Shown piece after piece: positions 9,984 through 20,482 of a stretch of 64,000 nt of DNA (the stretch's first letter is position 1; every line of letters starts with the position of its first letter). The translations under genes were made by a program, and so were the position numbers. This DNA is from Megamerina dolium. Its lineage: Eukaryota; Arthropoda; Insecta; Diptera; Megamerinidae. The notes beneath the pieces were generated by a model, which worked only from the letters and a program-made list of their open reading frames with translations, was not told the DNA's origin and searched no databases. The stretch is from positions 75,183,628-75,247,627 of the forward strand of contig OY978525.1 in assembly GCA_963854835.1 (NCBI GenBank), given 5' to 3'.

Positions 9984-10015
9984 TTCGGCTCATTTCTTTT
10001 GTAAGTCCTCCATCG

Positions 10016-10420
10016 TTGCTGGTTTCTCATAGGCTTCAAAACGTTGTTGTTATTCTTTTTTTTCTTTCGGCATTAATGCAGAAACTATTCTTTATTCTGC
10101 AATTTTTCCCTTCAAATTTTCCTTTGGGATTTTTTTTTTTGATTTTTCACACTATTTATTTAAGTTTATACGAAATTTTAATTTATAATTTTTTTTTAAA
10201 TTTTTTTTTAATCTTAAGAAGATTTGTCCGTCTTTGTATCACTTACATACATATACATATACCTATAAGCAATTAAAATCTGTTTTAATACCACATGGTA
10301 TGGTAATATTGAAAACATTAATATTTTTAAATTAAATGAATTTTACTTTTTCATTTATCACCAAAGATATTCTCTGTTGTTGTTGTGATTGATAATTATA
10401 ATTATTGTGTCTGTTAATAT
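10016..10420. other. AT-rich interval, probable Gypsy-2 leader/LTR
   Basis: T-rich sequence with homopolymer runs and no supported gene. It immediately precedes Gypsy-2 gag on the minus strand, so it is likely leader or LTR. It ends at the ATAT target duplication of the next element. Confidence 0.35.
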
Positions 10421-10857
10421 TGTAACGAGTATCGATAGTTGATTACTCATCACTATTGTGACTGACTCTATTGGCAGCATCGAAACGAATGTCAACAAAA
10501 AGAAATAAGCGATAACCAGAACAAGCCAACGAGAAAGGAAGAGAAGAATCTCGATAAAGGAAGATTCTGGGGTGTTGCCAACAGAGTATAAATAGAGCCA
10601 GTGTTGAGAATTGACAATCAATCTAATTCCGAACGTGATTGTGAAAACATTGATACAGAGGCAAAGGTTCAAGTACATTTAAGTGTTATAGTAAATAGTT
10701 GATTGTAAACAGTGTTGATTGTAAATAGAGATTATTAAATAAATTGTTGCTGTATATAGTTGTATAAAATAAGTGTTGCAGTTATCATTAACAGAATCCA
10801 GTGATCGAACAAGGTAATTCAAATAGAATTAAACGTTCACAGAATAAAAACGTAACA
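10421..10857 (+). repeat. SAP-Gag Gypsy copy A 5' LTR
   Basis: 437 bp, TGTAACGAG...AACGTAACA. It contains a TATA-like AGAGTATAAATAGAGCC near 10585 as promoter candidate and AATAAATTGTTG as possible polyadenylation signal near 10738. It is almost identical to 13851-14288. Confidence 0.93.
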
Positions 10858-10859
10858 AT

Positions 10860-10879
10860 TGGTGTCAGAAGTGGGATTC
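10860..10879 (+). promoter_or_regulatory. primer-binding site, tRNA-Leu type
   Basis: TGGTGTCAGAAGTGGGATTC, two bases after the LTR, is complementary to the 3' end of a eukaryotic tRNA-Leu. The same site is seen, with changes, in copies B and D. Confidence 0.85.
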
Positions 10880-10886
10880 TGTAAAG

Positions 10887-12360
10887 ATGGTGAAAATTGA
10901 CCAACTAAAAGTGGACCAGCTTAAAAAGCTGTTGGTAGAGATGAATCTATCGTCATCAGGTGCAAAGGCAGAACTGCTGGTGAGGCTGAGGCAAGCTATG
11001 GAGGCTAAGGGAATTAATGTAGAAGAACATGAGTTCTTCGAGGAAGCCGATATACAAGCAGTTGTGCACGCTGAGGAAGAGAGCAAGGTAGATTCGAGTG
11101 GTCAACTCATGGAATTTATGAAAACCATGATGCAACAGCAGTAACAACAGTTACAACAAAATGCCTCTCGCATTGACTCCAAGCTTCAAGAACATTCGGC
11201 TGAATTGCGTATGAAAATTCAAGAAGGTTCGTCCCGCCAAGAAAACGCTATGGGAGAATTCCAGAAAACAATTGACTACAAGTTTCAAGAACATTCGGCT
11301 CGCCAAGAACACGTCATCGAAAATCTACAAAAAGGAATTGAACTTAGATTTCAGGAAATTTCCGGAGCTATTAATGACAAAGTCACAGAGCTGAAAGAAC
11401 ACGTGGATGAGTTGGATGATAAGCTGAAGGAACATGTCGACGACTGGGAAGATAAGTTCGATAAATTACAGCACGAACTCAATCAACTAAAAATAAATGG
11501 ACCAGCCACATCAGTGATTAGAGATTCAAGTACAATCAAATTAACAGACAGACACATTTGACGGAAGCACGCCATTCAATATCTTAAAGCTTCAATTCGA
11601 GACAACAGCTTCGAAGAATCAATGGAATGATAGCGACAAGACTGCTGCTTTAATAGTCGCATTAAAAGGTAATGCTTCCGAGGTGTTACAGATGATTCCA
11701 GAGAAAGATCGTGGTAGCTATCAGTAACTGATGGACACACTACAGCGAAAATATGGAAATGAATACAAGAGTCAATTACATCGAGTGGAATTGAGATCGC
11801 GAGTGCAACGGAGTAATGAGAGCCTTCAGGAATTCGCTTCCGATATTGAGCGCTTATGTCATCTAGCGTTCTCCGGTAATTCGGAAGAGTTTGTCGAAAA
11901 AATCAAAATAGAGGCTTTCATAGATGGCATACGTGATGGAGAGACAAAGCGTGCCCTAGTCATGTCACCAAGGAATACTTATGCCGAAACAGTCAGTAGC
12001 GCTTTGACATATGAAGCCGCCAGCTTAATGTGTCGACCAGTGCCAGGAGTACGCAAACTAGAGGGGAAAACATCACGTCTGGTTGAAGCAGTGCGTCAGA
12101 CAGTAAAATCAGTAGTTCAGCCTGAAGTAAGAGCAGGTCGACGCGAAACCATATTTAATGGTAAGTGCTTCATTTGCGACAAACGAGGGCATATAGCTCG
12201 TGATTGCAATCAATCGAGTATGAAGCCTAAAGGAAGAACAAGGAATCAACACAAAAATAAATTTACCGGTAAGTGCTTCATATGCCATCGAAGAGGACAC
12301 ATGGCGCGTAATTGTCGGCTACGACGCAAGCAACAAAGATCGAATTCACCAGGACAACGA
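10887..12360 (+). pseudogene. SAP-domain Gag of Gypsy copy A
   Basis: Capsid precursor that would package element RNA. It starts at ATG 10887. Residues 4-40 (VDQLKKLLVEMNLSSSGAKA, then ELLVRLRQAM) fit a SAP DNA/RNA-binding helix-extended-loop-helix. Residues 80-205 are coiled-coil with repeats of FQEHSARQE. The capsid region follows ([20 protein letters not shown], then [17 protein letters not shown]), and then two CCHC knuckles, [14 protein letters not shown] and CFICHRRGHMARNC. Defects are a TAA replacing a Gln codon at 11142, a one-base insertion near 11545 (seen against copy C) and a TAA at 11726. The downstream frame runs without a stop into the integrase linker. A SAP domain at the Gag N-terminus is unusual; its match is by eye. 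Confidence 0.82.
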
Positions 12361-13812
12361 AAGGAAGATCGTGATGTCATTCATCGTGGTAAAGCTGTTA
12401 CTCCATATCATCGTATTTGCACCGTAGATAGTAAACATTGTTCTCGGGTAGGAAGCCAGAATCACATTGTTAAGCTACGACTTACGAATGTTATATCGGA
12501 AGAGTCATGGACCACCGAACGAGTGCAAGAAGATCAGCGGAACGACCCAGATCTCGTAAAGATTATGGAATACAAGGAGCAGGGCATACGACCAGATTGG
12601 CAAGAAATGGCTAATGAGAGTCCAATAGCAAAGGCATAAAGGGCGCAGTGGCAAAGCATGCACTTACGAGACGGATGTTTATTCCGAGCATGGGAAAGTG
12701 AGGATGGAAAAATCACTAATGATCTTCTAGTGGTACCCAAGGCAAGAATAAATGAAGTGATAGCTGAGTATCACAATGTCTCCAGTGGAGGGCATTTGGG
12801 AATCACCAAAACCGTCGAGAAAATAAAGAAACGATTTTATTGGGTTGGATGTCATGACCATGTCGCTGATTGGATTCGGAAGTGTAAGCAATGTGCAATG
12901 GCCAAAGGTCCCACTAAGAAAAGTCGAGGTAAGATGCACCAATACACCGTGGGTGCTCCATTCGAGCGAATTGCTATGGACATAGCTGGACCATTTCCAA
13001 TAAGCAACGCAGGAAACAAGTATGTTCTGGTGGTTATAGATTACTTCAGTAAATGGCCTGAAGTATACCCCATTCCAAATCAAGAAGCTAGTACCGTTGC
13101 GGATGTATTCGTCAACCAATGGATTACTCGTTTTGGTGTACCGATGGAATTACACTCAGACCAAGGTCGAAATTTCGAATCAGTTGTATTCCAAGAGATA
13201 TGCCGTATGCTGGGTATATACAAAACTCGTACAACACCTTTGCATCCACAATCTGATGGCATGGTAGAACGATTTAACCGTATCTTGGAGGAATATTTGA
13301 GAAAAGTCGTAGATAAATACCAAAGAGACTGGGATGTACATATACCAATGTTCCTCATGGCATATCGATGCGCACAACATGATACGACTGCTACTACACC
13401 GGCAAGGGCAATTTTTGGAAACGAGTTAAGACTGCCAGCTGATTTAAAATTTGGAGTCGTAACACCAACGAGATCAACCGAAGGTAATTATACTAGCGAA
13501 AAGCGGGAACAGTTGGATGAAGTACATCGGTTCATCAGAGAGCGGTCGCAGATGATAAGCGATAAGATGAAGGCCAGGTATGACTTGAAAGCAAATTCAA
13601 AAGGGTTCTATGAAGGAGAGCTTGTAATGCTTCATAATTCACAACGAAAGAAAGGCCTGTCTCCTAAACTACAGACTCATTGGGAAGGACCATATGAGAT
13701 TATAGCAAAGATAAATGACGTAGTGTATCGCATTCAACGTGCCTGGAATAAAAGAGCAAAGTTTAAAGTAGTGCACTTGGAGCGACTTGCGCCATATCGA
13801 GGGGAAGTATAA
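12361..13812 (+). pseudogene. integrase of Gypsy copy A, fused in frame after Gag
   Basis: After the second knuckle the frame passes through a deletion joint into a pre-integrase linker (SEESWTTERVQEDQRNDPDL). The integrase then follows: an HHCC domain (AEYHNVSSGGHLG, CKQCAMAKG), a core with D in AMDIAGPFP, D in LHSDQGRNFES and E in SDGMVERFNR, and a C-terminal GPYE-containing domain ending YRGEV. One TAA at 12637 (copy C has a Tyr codon there) interrupts it; 12658-13812 is open for 384 codons. Integrase would insert cDNA at ATAT. Protease, RT and RNase H, which normally lie between Gag and integrase, are missing. Confidence 0.85.
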
Positions 13813-13836
13813 AAACTTGTTCGGGACGAACAAGGT

Positions 13837-13850
13837 TAAGAGGAGGGCAG
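13837..13850 (+). promoter_or_regulatory. polypurine tract of copy A
   Basis: AAGAGGAGGGCAG directly before the 3' LTR, the usual plus-strand priming site. It is conserved in copies B and C. Confidence 0.8.
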
Positions 13851-14288
13851 TGTAACGAGTATCGATAGTTGATTACTCATCACTATTGTGACTGACTCTA
13901 TTGGCAGCATCGAAACGAATGTCAACAAAAAGAAATAAGCGATAACCAGAACAAGCCAACGAGAAAGGAAGAGAAGAATCTCGATAAAGGAAGATTCTGG
14001 GGTGTTGCCAACAGAGTATAAATAGAGCCAGTGTTGAGAATTGACAATCAATCTAATTCCGAACGTGATTGCGAAAACATTGATACAGAGGCAAAAGTTG
14101 CAAGTACATTTAAGTGTTATAGTAAATAGTTGATTGTAAACAGTGTTGATTGTAAATAGAGATTATTAAATAAATTGTTGCTGTATATAGTTGTATAAAA
14201 TAAGTGTTGCAGTTATCATTAACAGAATCCAGTGATCGAACAAGGTAATTCAAATAGAATTAAACGTTCACAGAATAAAAACGTAACA
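13851..14288 (+). repeat. SAP-Gag Gypsy copy A 3' LTR
   Basis: 438 bp, differing from the 5' LTR by only a couple of changes, such as GTGAAAAC versus GCGAAAAC. It is followed by ATAT. Confidence 0.93.
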
Positions 14289-14431
14289 ATATGTTGTAAG
14301 CAGTATTAAGTACCGAACTACAAATAATACCGTTCGCATATGTAGTAGGTATATAAAACTTGCTTGTATCTCAATATTTTATACACTTGTATGAATATAA
14401 TAGTTTTCACTTTTATTTTAACTTTTCAATT
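14289..14431. other. AT-rich interval between two elements
   Basis: Continuation of the sequence before 10421, with a TATATAAAAC motif. No gene is visible. Confidence 0.4.
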
Positions 14432-14432
14432 A

Positions 14433-14458
<26 letters not shown>
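14433..14458 (-). repeat. poly(A) tail of the Jockey LINE
   Basis: A run of about 26 T on the plus strand. It marks the 3' end made by target-primed reverse transcription. Confidence 0.85.
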
Positions 14459-14463
<5 letters not shown>

Positions 14464-14594
14464 GCTTTTTTATTGAATCTTTCTAAAATTACTTAGAAAC
14501 TAACAATATGTAATCAAATCTTACAAACTAAATAAAATTATGTGATATTCCCAACGTTCCATCACAATTTGTTGAGTCACGAGGTATAGCAATT

Positions 14595-17243
14595 TCACAG
14601 CATATTCAGTGTGTCTTTTCTTTTTAATCGACGATGCCCCGTGCTCAGCAACAATTGCCTAGCAAGGGGATTCGGATGACTGTGTAATTTTTGAATGTAG
14701 CTTCTGCAAGACATTGCAACTTCCTCAGAAATTGTTGGTACATTTAAATCTCGATGGATGTTAACGTTCCTCATATACCAAGGCGCGTTTACAATAATTC
14801 GCAGACACTTGGATTGTATTCGCTGCAATTTTTCGATATTTGAGGGAGATGCGGTGCCCCAAAACTGAATACCATAAGTCCAGATTGGCTTCAGGATTGC
14901 TTTATATAATAGCACTTTGTATTCGAGATTCAACTTTGATCTTTTGTGTATCAGCCACCATAACTGATTAATTTTAAGCTTGATCTGAGTTTTCTTTGCC
15001 TCTATGTGATTTTTCCAGGTCAGCCTTCTGTCGAGGTGAATACCCAAGTACTTTGTTGAGGAACATTGTGGAACTGATTGGCCATTAATTTTAAGTGGGG
15101 GACATGTATCTGGCCTTAGCGTGAAGGTTACATGTACGCTCTTTGATTCATTGACTTTTATACGCCATATTGCTAGCCAGATTTCGAGAGAATCGATATG
15201 AGTCTGCAGGAGTTTAGTAGCTTCTATGGGGTTAGAGCGAGAGCACAATATTGCCGTATCATCTGCAAAGGTCGATATAAATGTATGGTTATTGCTGGGC
15301 ATATCTGTAGTGTATAAGAGATACAGTAAGGGGCCCAAAACGCTTCCTTGAGGAACGCCAGCGTGAATATCCAATGGATTTGTTGTGTAATCCTTGTGAT
15401 GTACGAGAAATTGTCTTTTCGTGAGGTAGCTACTAAGCAATGAGGAGACATTTGCAGGCAGTAATAGTTTGAGTTTGTAAATAAGGCCATCGTGCCATAC
15501 TTTATCGAAAGCTTGAGTGATATCAAGAAAGACAGCTGAGCAATACTTTTTTTCTTCAAAAGTGTTCCTTATCAGAGTTACAATGCGGTGGACTTGTTCT
15601 ATTGTGCCGTGCTGTTTTCTAAATCCAAACTGATGTTGAGGAATGAGTTGGTTGAGATTAATAAATGGAGTTATATTAATGACAAGTAGCTTTTCGAATA
15701 CTTTAGAGAGTAGAGGCAGGAGGCTGATAGGTCTGTACGATGCAACTTTTGTAGGGTCTTTTCCTGGTTTTGCTATCATTATAATTTTTGAAGTTTTCCA
15801 GCATTTGGGATAGTGTTTAATACGAAGGATAGCATTGAAAATGTGCATCAGATGAATTACTGAAGCCGGAGGTAGCTCTTTTATCATTTTACCGGTAATT
15901 TTATCTGGACCAGGTGATTTTTTTGGGTTTAAATCTTTATAAATTGCTTTGAATATGTCCTTTTTTTTAATTTTGAGCGTTATTGAGCAAGGTTGAGAAG
16001 TTAATTTTGGTAATGAGGACTGTGAAGAGGGTGGATTGGGTGTAAACACACTTTTTAGGTGGTCTGCAAAAGCCAAACCCTTCTCACAGTTGCTTCTAGC
16101 CCAATTTCCGTCACTCAAACGGATGGGGGAATCAGTGAGAATTGGCCGATTTGAGTTTTTTGCTGATTTCCACAAAGAGTAGTCTGACGCTTCACCAGGT
16201 GTTAATTTCGCTATGTGCTCTTCTAACTCTTTGTTGTTTTTATTTTTTAAGGCTTGCTTTAACTTTCGAGTGCAGTGCTGTAGCTGTGTTTTCAGATTCG
16301 GTGATCTGAATTCTTGCCATTGTCTTCGGAGTCTTCTTTTCTGTCTTACTAGCAATTCAATATCGGCTGGTGTGTATGGGCTATAGTTTGATTGCTTGCA
16401 TACCTTTGTGCAGGTGGCTGAGCTGAGAGCTAATGAGAGCAGCTGGTTGAATTTTTCGAGTGCTGAGTCTACATCGTGTCCATTTCTTAATACAGTACTC
16501 AGAGGAAGATGGGAATTTATATATTTCTTGAATTTTAACCAGTCTATTTTCTTTCTAACGCAATTGCTTTGGGGGCTTGGTGATTTTATAGATATTACCG
16601 TGGGTGAGTGGTCAGATGATAGATCATAATTACACTCTGTGGAGATATTTTCCATCTGCAAACCTTTGGCGACTCCAAAGTCTATGAGATCGGGTATTTT
16701 CCTCTTGTCCGTCGGCCAATATGTCGGTTGACCATTTGAAATAACATCGTAGCCGTGGTTAGTGATGATTGAACATAGTCTTCTGCCTTTTGGAGTTATT
16801 AAGCGGGAGCCCCAGTGAGTGTGTTTGGCGTTGAAATCGCCAGCAACCAGGAATTTGCTACCAAGAGTTGAGAAAAATTCTTTATATTGCTGTTCGGTAA
16901 TACTGTATCTTGGTGGACAGTATATCGCAGATTTTACTAGCTTAGAGATGTATTCTTCCAGACATATAGATGTTGCTTGCAAGTAGACGCTACTGAAATC
17001 TTCGAGAACATGATGTTTTATTCTGCTTTTTATCAATATGGCAGTTCCTCCGCGTGCCTTACCATGCGGATGATTTGTGGTGTACAGTTTGTAATATGGT
17101 ATTTGGTAGCAATTTTTGTCAGTGAAATGGGTCTCAGATATCATCATTATGTCGATTTGGTTGGATGCAAGGAATTGAATTAGCTCCAAACGGTGCTGGC
17201 TTAAGCCGTTGGCGTTCCAGTGGCATATCTTGAGACAACTCAT
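14595..17243 (-). CDS. Jockey ORF2: endonuclease and reverse transcriptase
   Basis: An 882-residue polyprotein that would nick target DNA and prime cDNA synthesis there. Residues 1-220 are an APE-type endonuclease with N in CHWNANGLSQHR, E in MMISETHF, the AGDFNAKHTHWGS motif and SSDHSPTV. The reverse transcriptase spans roughly residues 420-700 with KSPGPDKITGKM, SYRPISLLPLLSKVFEKLL, FGFRKQHGTIEQ, FLDITQAFDKVWHDGL, GVPQGSVLGPLLYLLYTTD and the catalytic FADDTAIL. The C-terminal thumb has LYKAILKPIWTYGIQFWG. The start ATG overlaps the stop of ORF1 as ATGA, a common LINE arrangement for coupled translation. No stop or frameshift is seen, so it could be active and could supply enzyme in trans. 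Confidence 0.92.
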   Translation of the reverse strand: MSCLKICHWNANGLSQHRLELIQFLASNQIDIMMISETHFTDKNCYQIPYYKLYTTNHPHGKARGGTAILIKSRIKHHVLEDFSSVYLQATSICLEEYISKLVKSAIYCPPRYSITEQQYKEFFSTLGSKFLVAGDFNAKHTHWGSRLITPKGRRLCSIITNHGYDVISNGQPTYWPTDKRKIPDLIDFGVAKGLQMENISTECNYDLSSDHSPTVISIKSPSPQSNCVRKKIDWLKFKKYINSHLPLSTVLRNGHDVDSALEKFNQLLSLALSSATCTKVCKQSNYSPYTPADIELLVRQKRRLRRQWQEFRSPNLKTQLQHCTRKLKQALKNKNNKELEEHIAKLTPGEASDYSLWKSAKNSNRPILTDSPIRLSDGNWARSNCEKGLAFADHLKSVFTPNPPSSQSSLPKLTSQPCSITLKIKKKDIFKAIYKDLNPKKSPGPDKITGKMIKELPPASVIHLMHIFNAILRIKHYPKCWKTSKIIMIAKPGKDPTKVASYRPISLLPLLSKVFEKLLVINITPFINLNQLIPQHQFGFRKQHGTIEQVHRIVTLIRNTFEEKKYCSAVFLDITQAFDKVWHDGLIYKLKLLLPANVSSLLSSYLTKRQFLVHHKDYTTNPLDIHAGVPQGSVLGPLLYLLYTTDMPSNNHTFISTFADDTAILCSRSNPIEATKLLQTHIDSLEIWLAIWRIKVNESKSVHVTFTLRPDTCPPLKINGQSVPQCSSTKYLGIHLDRRLTWKNHIEAKKTQIKLKINQLWWLIHKRSKLNLEYKVLLYKAILKPIWTYGIQFWGTASPSNIEKLQRIQSKCLRIIVNAPWYMRNVNIHRDLNVPTISEEVAMSCRSYIQKLHSHPNPLARQLLLSTGHRRLKRKDTLNML

Positions 17244-18385
17244 GGTCTGGATAGCAATGTTTGGAGTAACATCGATTGATTTTTCATCATTTCTTGCATC
17301 ATTGTTTGCATTGAGTTCATGAATTGGTTCATATTCTGAATTAATGTTTGAAGCAAATGTTCAAGGGTACTTGGCTGTTGGGTGGGCAGTGAGTGTTTCT
17401 GCTCATTATTTACATTGCTTTGTTGGTGTGTGTTTTGTTTTAACACGCTAGCGTATGAATTGGTTTGATTCTTGTTTGGGATTGCAGAGAAGAATTGTGT
17501 TGCATCAATATTTTGTCTCTTACTTGAGTTGGCTATCTGAGTTTGCTCAACTGGTTTTAGAGGTTGATTGCTAGCGGAGAAATTTAGCTTTAGGGTTGTA
17601 TATACTGGGCAACCTCTATAATTTGCGGTGTGATTACCTCCACAACTGCTGCATTTTTTCATGCTAGCATCGCCTTTAGATTTTGGGCATATGTTTGATT
17701 TATGGAGATCTCCACAAATCACACAAACAGCTGGCAGGGTACAATATGTCTTAGTATGTCCATATTCTTGGCAGTTACTGCACTGAGGAGGTCCAGTTCT
17801 CTTATGGGGTTCTTCGATTGTGATTTTGCGATGCAATAAATATCGAATTTTATATATGGGGTGTACTTCACCTTTTTTTAGGGGTTTTGTTTCAGGCTGA
17901 AGCTCAATACGATATAACGGTTGAGGTATATTGCTCTTGTTAAGAATGTTGAATACTGTTTTGGCTTGAAACCCTTCTTCCTGAAGGGCAAGTTTGATTT
18001 CGTTAATGTCAACGTTGGGTTCGACGCCTTTGAGTACAACGATTAAGCCCTTACTACTTTTTAGCTGATATGTGTAGTAATTCTTTTTTACAGCATCAAA
18101 TTCCGCAATTACTTTGCGATAATGAGTTTCGCTGTAGATTTGCACTTTCGTTTCCTCAATTTGGCCTTTGCGAATAGGAACAACGTGGAAATTCTTTGGT
18201 CCTATAAGACTTGTAATTCTAGAAATCAACTTATCTGAGTTGCGTTCTCTTAAGAAAATGGGTGGGGGTTTGAAATTTTTCTGGGAGATAATATTTTCGT
18301 CACTTTCATCACCTGAAAGCAAAGCGTATCTATTTTCCGAACTAATAGGGGCAGTGTTCTGCTTTTGAATTTTTGTTGAATTCAT
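17240..18385 (-). CDS. Jockey ORF1: nucleic-acid-binding Gag-like protein
   Basis: A 381-residue protein that would coat LINE RNA. The N-terminal half is basic and polar. Residues 85-175 form a domain with KVQIYSETHYRKVIAEF and EVHPIYKIRYLLHRK, as in Jockey ORF1 proteins. Three zinc-knuckle-like motifs follow around residues 195-265: CSNCQEYGHTKTYC (CCHC), CVICGDLHKSNIC and CSSCGGNHTANYRGC. A Met/Gln-rich tail (MNQFMNSMQTMMQEMMK) ends the protein. It is intact, and its stop overlaps the ORF2 start by four bases. Confidence 0.9.
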   Translation of the reverse strand: MNSTKIQKQNTAPISSENRYALLSGDESDENIISQKNFKPPPIFLRERNSDKLISRITSLIGPKNFHVVPIRKGQIEETKVQIYSETHYRKVIAEFDAVKKNYYTYQLKSSKGLIVVLKGVEPNVDINEIKLALQEEGFQAKTVFNILNKSNIPQPLYRIELQPETKPLKKGEVHPIYKIRYLLHRKITIEEPHKRTGPPQCSNCQEYGHTKTYCTLPAVCVICGDLHKSNICPKSKGDASMKKCSSCGGNHTANYRGCPVYTTLKLNFSASNQPLKPVEQTQIANSSKRQNIDATQFFSAIPNKNQTNSYASVLKQNTHQQSNVNNEQKHSLPTQQPSTLEHLLQTLIQNMNQFMNSMQTMMQEMMKNQSMLLQTLLSRP

Positions 18386-18555
18386 TTGTTTTGAATTTTG
18401 TGGACTTCTTTTTCGCTTTACTACAGTAATGTAGCGATCAATTCCAATTCTTCAATTCTTTTCAATTATTTAATTTTTAATTAATTTTTTGTTTGAATTC
18501 GTTTTTTTTTGTATGTTTGTTAATTAAATTTTCAGAAATTAATTTCTGCGACTGC

Positions 18556-18812
18556 TCCACTAACTTTTTGTGTCTTCGGACACAATTTTTCAGTTCATAA
18601 AATAGAAGGTTTGATAACTTAAGAATTTATTTATTTATTAATATCAACCATTCGGGTTGGTATGAATCTTAAGACTAATTAACTTAACTAAGCTACCTCG
18701 TCCCCCGATTCCCCGATTCACTTACCGTTTTTGCTTTATCAGCACATATATTTGGCGTTTTTATTGAAAATAGACGGAAAAGGGGTTTCATGTTGCGTCT
18801 GGAACGTAACTC
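18556..18812. repeat. dispersed repeat RX, copy 2 (longer)
   Basis: Matches 5150-5285 at both ends and has an extra central part including CTACCTCGTCCCCCGATTCC. The Jockey element sits at its left edge. It is non-coding and the family is unknown. Confidence 0.6.
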
Positions 18813-19555
18813 GCACACTGTACATACATCGTGTAATCATTTATTCAAAAAAGCATTTAAACACAATTATTTTGATTTACAGCGTTATCGTATTAGTATT
18901 TGTGCACACAAATAGCAGTTGTTATTTTACGCATTATTTTACGTAAAAAAGTTAAAGCTTTATGCGTTCAAATACTTTTACGTGTGTGCCTGTGGAGTTC
19001 ATCCCACATATTTTCTACTCCGCTGTCAAATCCACGCATACGCCTCCGGTTGCATTGGAGTTGCGCTTTAAGCAACAAGTATTTGAAATTATTATAACAT
19101 GCTATCCTGAAAGTCTGCCATTTTTTTTAACAATGCCGCTGAATATTTGTCGATAGTTTATATGTACTGCCAGTCTAAGGTCCATATTTTATCATCCAAA
19201 GGTGGATGATAAAATCTCCTGAACCTCGAAGAGTTTACATTTTTACATTTTTCAATTTTTAAGGTGGTTATTTTAAACCACTCTTAATTGAAAGTTATAA
19301 CTGCTTCGTCAAGTATTATAAACTCAAAAAATTCTGAGATATATTCCTATTCAATAGCAGCCAACAACAAATAAGTATAATTAAAGACGCATTTTTATTT
19401 GCAAATTGTAAGTTAATACCACAATCATCACGACACGCACTGTGCAACGCCTGCGTTCATAGCGCAGCTTAAATATTTTTAAATATATATTTACTTTTTA
19501 TTCACAAAAAAAAAATTAATGACATAAAATTTAATTCATCATTTAATAAATACTA
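18813..19555. other. no supported gene
   Basis: AT-rich, with no frame resembling a known protein. It contains a perfect inverted repeat listed separately. Confidence 0.5.
19186..19215. repeat. perfect 13-bp inverted repeat, 4-base spacer
   Basis: ATTTTATCATCCA and TGGATGATAAAAT separated by AAGG. Could be a hairpin or a transposon end pair. Confidence 0.85.
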
Positions 19556-19701
19556 CTTACTTATGTGGCCATAACAACCGAATATCGATTTAGGCCGAAT
19601 ATAATATGCTTCGCCAGCCATCTCTGTTCTTCGCTAGCTGGCGCCAGTTAGAAATTCCAAGCGCCGTCAGGTTCTCCAGTACTTGGTCTTTCCACCGGTC
19701 T
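19556..19701 (-). mobile_element. RTE LINE 3' fragment (copy e)
   Basis: Minus strand: the last ~145 bases of the RTE family (GGCGCCAGCTAGCGAAGAAC, then the GCTGGCGAAGCAT and ATGGCCACATAAGTAAGTA end). It is heavily 5'-truncated. Confidence 0.85.
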
Positions 19702-19732
19702 TCATTTAATTAATAGTTTATTATATTAGTGA

Positions 19733-19905
19733 TTTCCGAAAGCCAGAAACCTTGTGACATCACTTAGTGCTAAAACTGCTACTTCATGACAAACTTTTAC
19801 TAGCCGAGGAATTGTCAATTGCTTACCGACAGGTGAGTAATCATTCGAGAAAAAACCTACAGATTAGAAGGCGAGCGAACTAACCACTGAGCGGCGGCGT
19901 CATAT
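19733..19905 (-). mobile_element. old degenerate SINE-1 copy
   Basis: Shares CTTGTGACATCACTT, GAATTGTCAATTGCTTACCG, ACAGGTGAGTA and AACTAACCACTGAGC with SINE-1, but with many changes and a large deletion. Confidence 0.7.
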
Positions 19906-20054
19906 AAAAATGTTATAATTATATTTTTACATACATTTTTAGCACTTAACGATGCCAACCTAAATATCAGTTGGTCTCTTTTTTATTTACTTTCAATTTA
20001 ATGCTGCTGACGAAAAGAGACCCACATGAAGTGGTTTGATTCGGCTAATCCCTA

Positions 20055-20224
<170 letters not shown>

Positions 20225-20251
20225 TAGTTTAAAGCAAAAATTGTATGAGTG

Positions 20252-20482
20252 TGGGTGCCGTAGCACCCACAGTGGTTAGTGTGTTCGCCTTCTGATCTGT
20301 AGGTCGTGGTTTAATACAAAGCTGATGCATAACAAATTTAATATCGAAAAGATTTTTCTTTCGAACGGTACCCACCTGTCGGCAAGCAATTGGCAATTCT
20401 TCCGACAGTGACAACTTGCCATGAAAAAGCTTCTAAAAAGAACTCTGTGACAAAGCTCAGAAAAAGTGATGTCACAAGTGTT
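20252..20482 (+). mobile_element. SINE-1, copy with truncated body
   Basis: The head TGGGTGCCGTAGC is present with a short CACCCA insertion before AGTGGTTAGTGTGTTCGCC. The B-box is mutated (GGTTTAATACA). The body runs to GATGTCACAAGTG and then ends in TTCTTTCTTTCTTTCTT instead of the usual tail. Confidence 0.82.

Larger units (their letters stand above)
5670..10015 (-). mobile_element. Gypsy-group element 2, decayed, with nested mariner and SINE
   Basis: Read from right to left on the minus strand: gag N-terminus, gag C-terminus, protease, reverse transcriptase and RNase H in the normal gypsy order. Integrase and the 3' end are missing at the left. The element is interrupted by a mariner and by a SINE. 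I cannot delimit its LTRs. The 5' LTR probably lies in 10016-10420 plus 14289-14430, which is itself split by another Gypsy element. Confidence 0.7.
10421..14288 (+). mobile_element. SAP-Gag Gypsy element, copy A (two LTRs, RT-less)
   Basis: A 3868-bp element with two nearly identical LTRs, a tRNA-Leu primer site, a polypurine tract and ATAT on both sides (10417-10420 and 14289-14292). Internally it encodes Gag with an N-terminal SAP-like domain, coiled coils and two zinc knuckles, then passes directly into integrase. Protease, reverse transcriptase and RNase H are absent. Near-identical LTRs suggest a recent insertion. Its enzymes would have to come from a complete relative. Confidence 0.92.
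14432..18555 (-). mobile_element. Jockey-clade LINE, apparently full length
   Basis: The minus strand carries a 5' leader of about 170 bases, two long overlapping ORFs, a 3' UTR of about 135 bases with AATAAA-type signal, and a poly(A) tail seen as a T run at 14433-14458. The 5' boundary is inferred because repeat RX homology resumes at about 18556. No clear target duplication was found. Confidence 0.85.

Noticed and set aside
10358..10678. Membrane-protein-like minus-strand frames in the SAP-Gag Gypsy LTR (also at 32460 and 36867)
   Set aside because: They recur identically in every LTR copy and are antisense shadows of non-coding LTR sequence.
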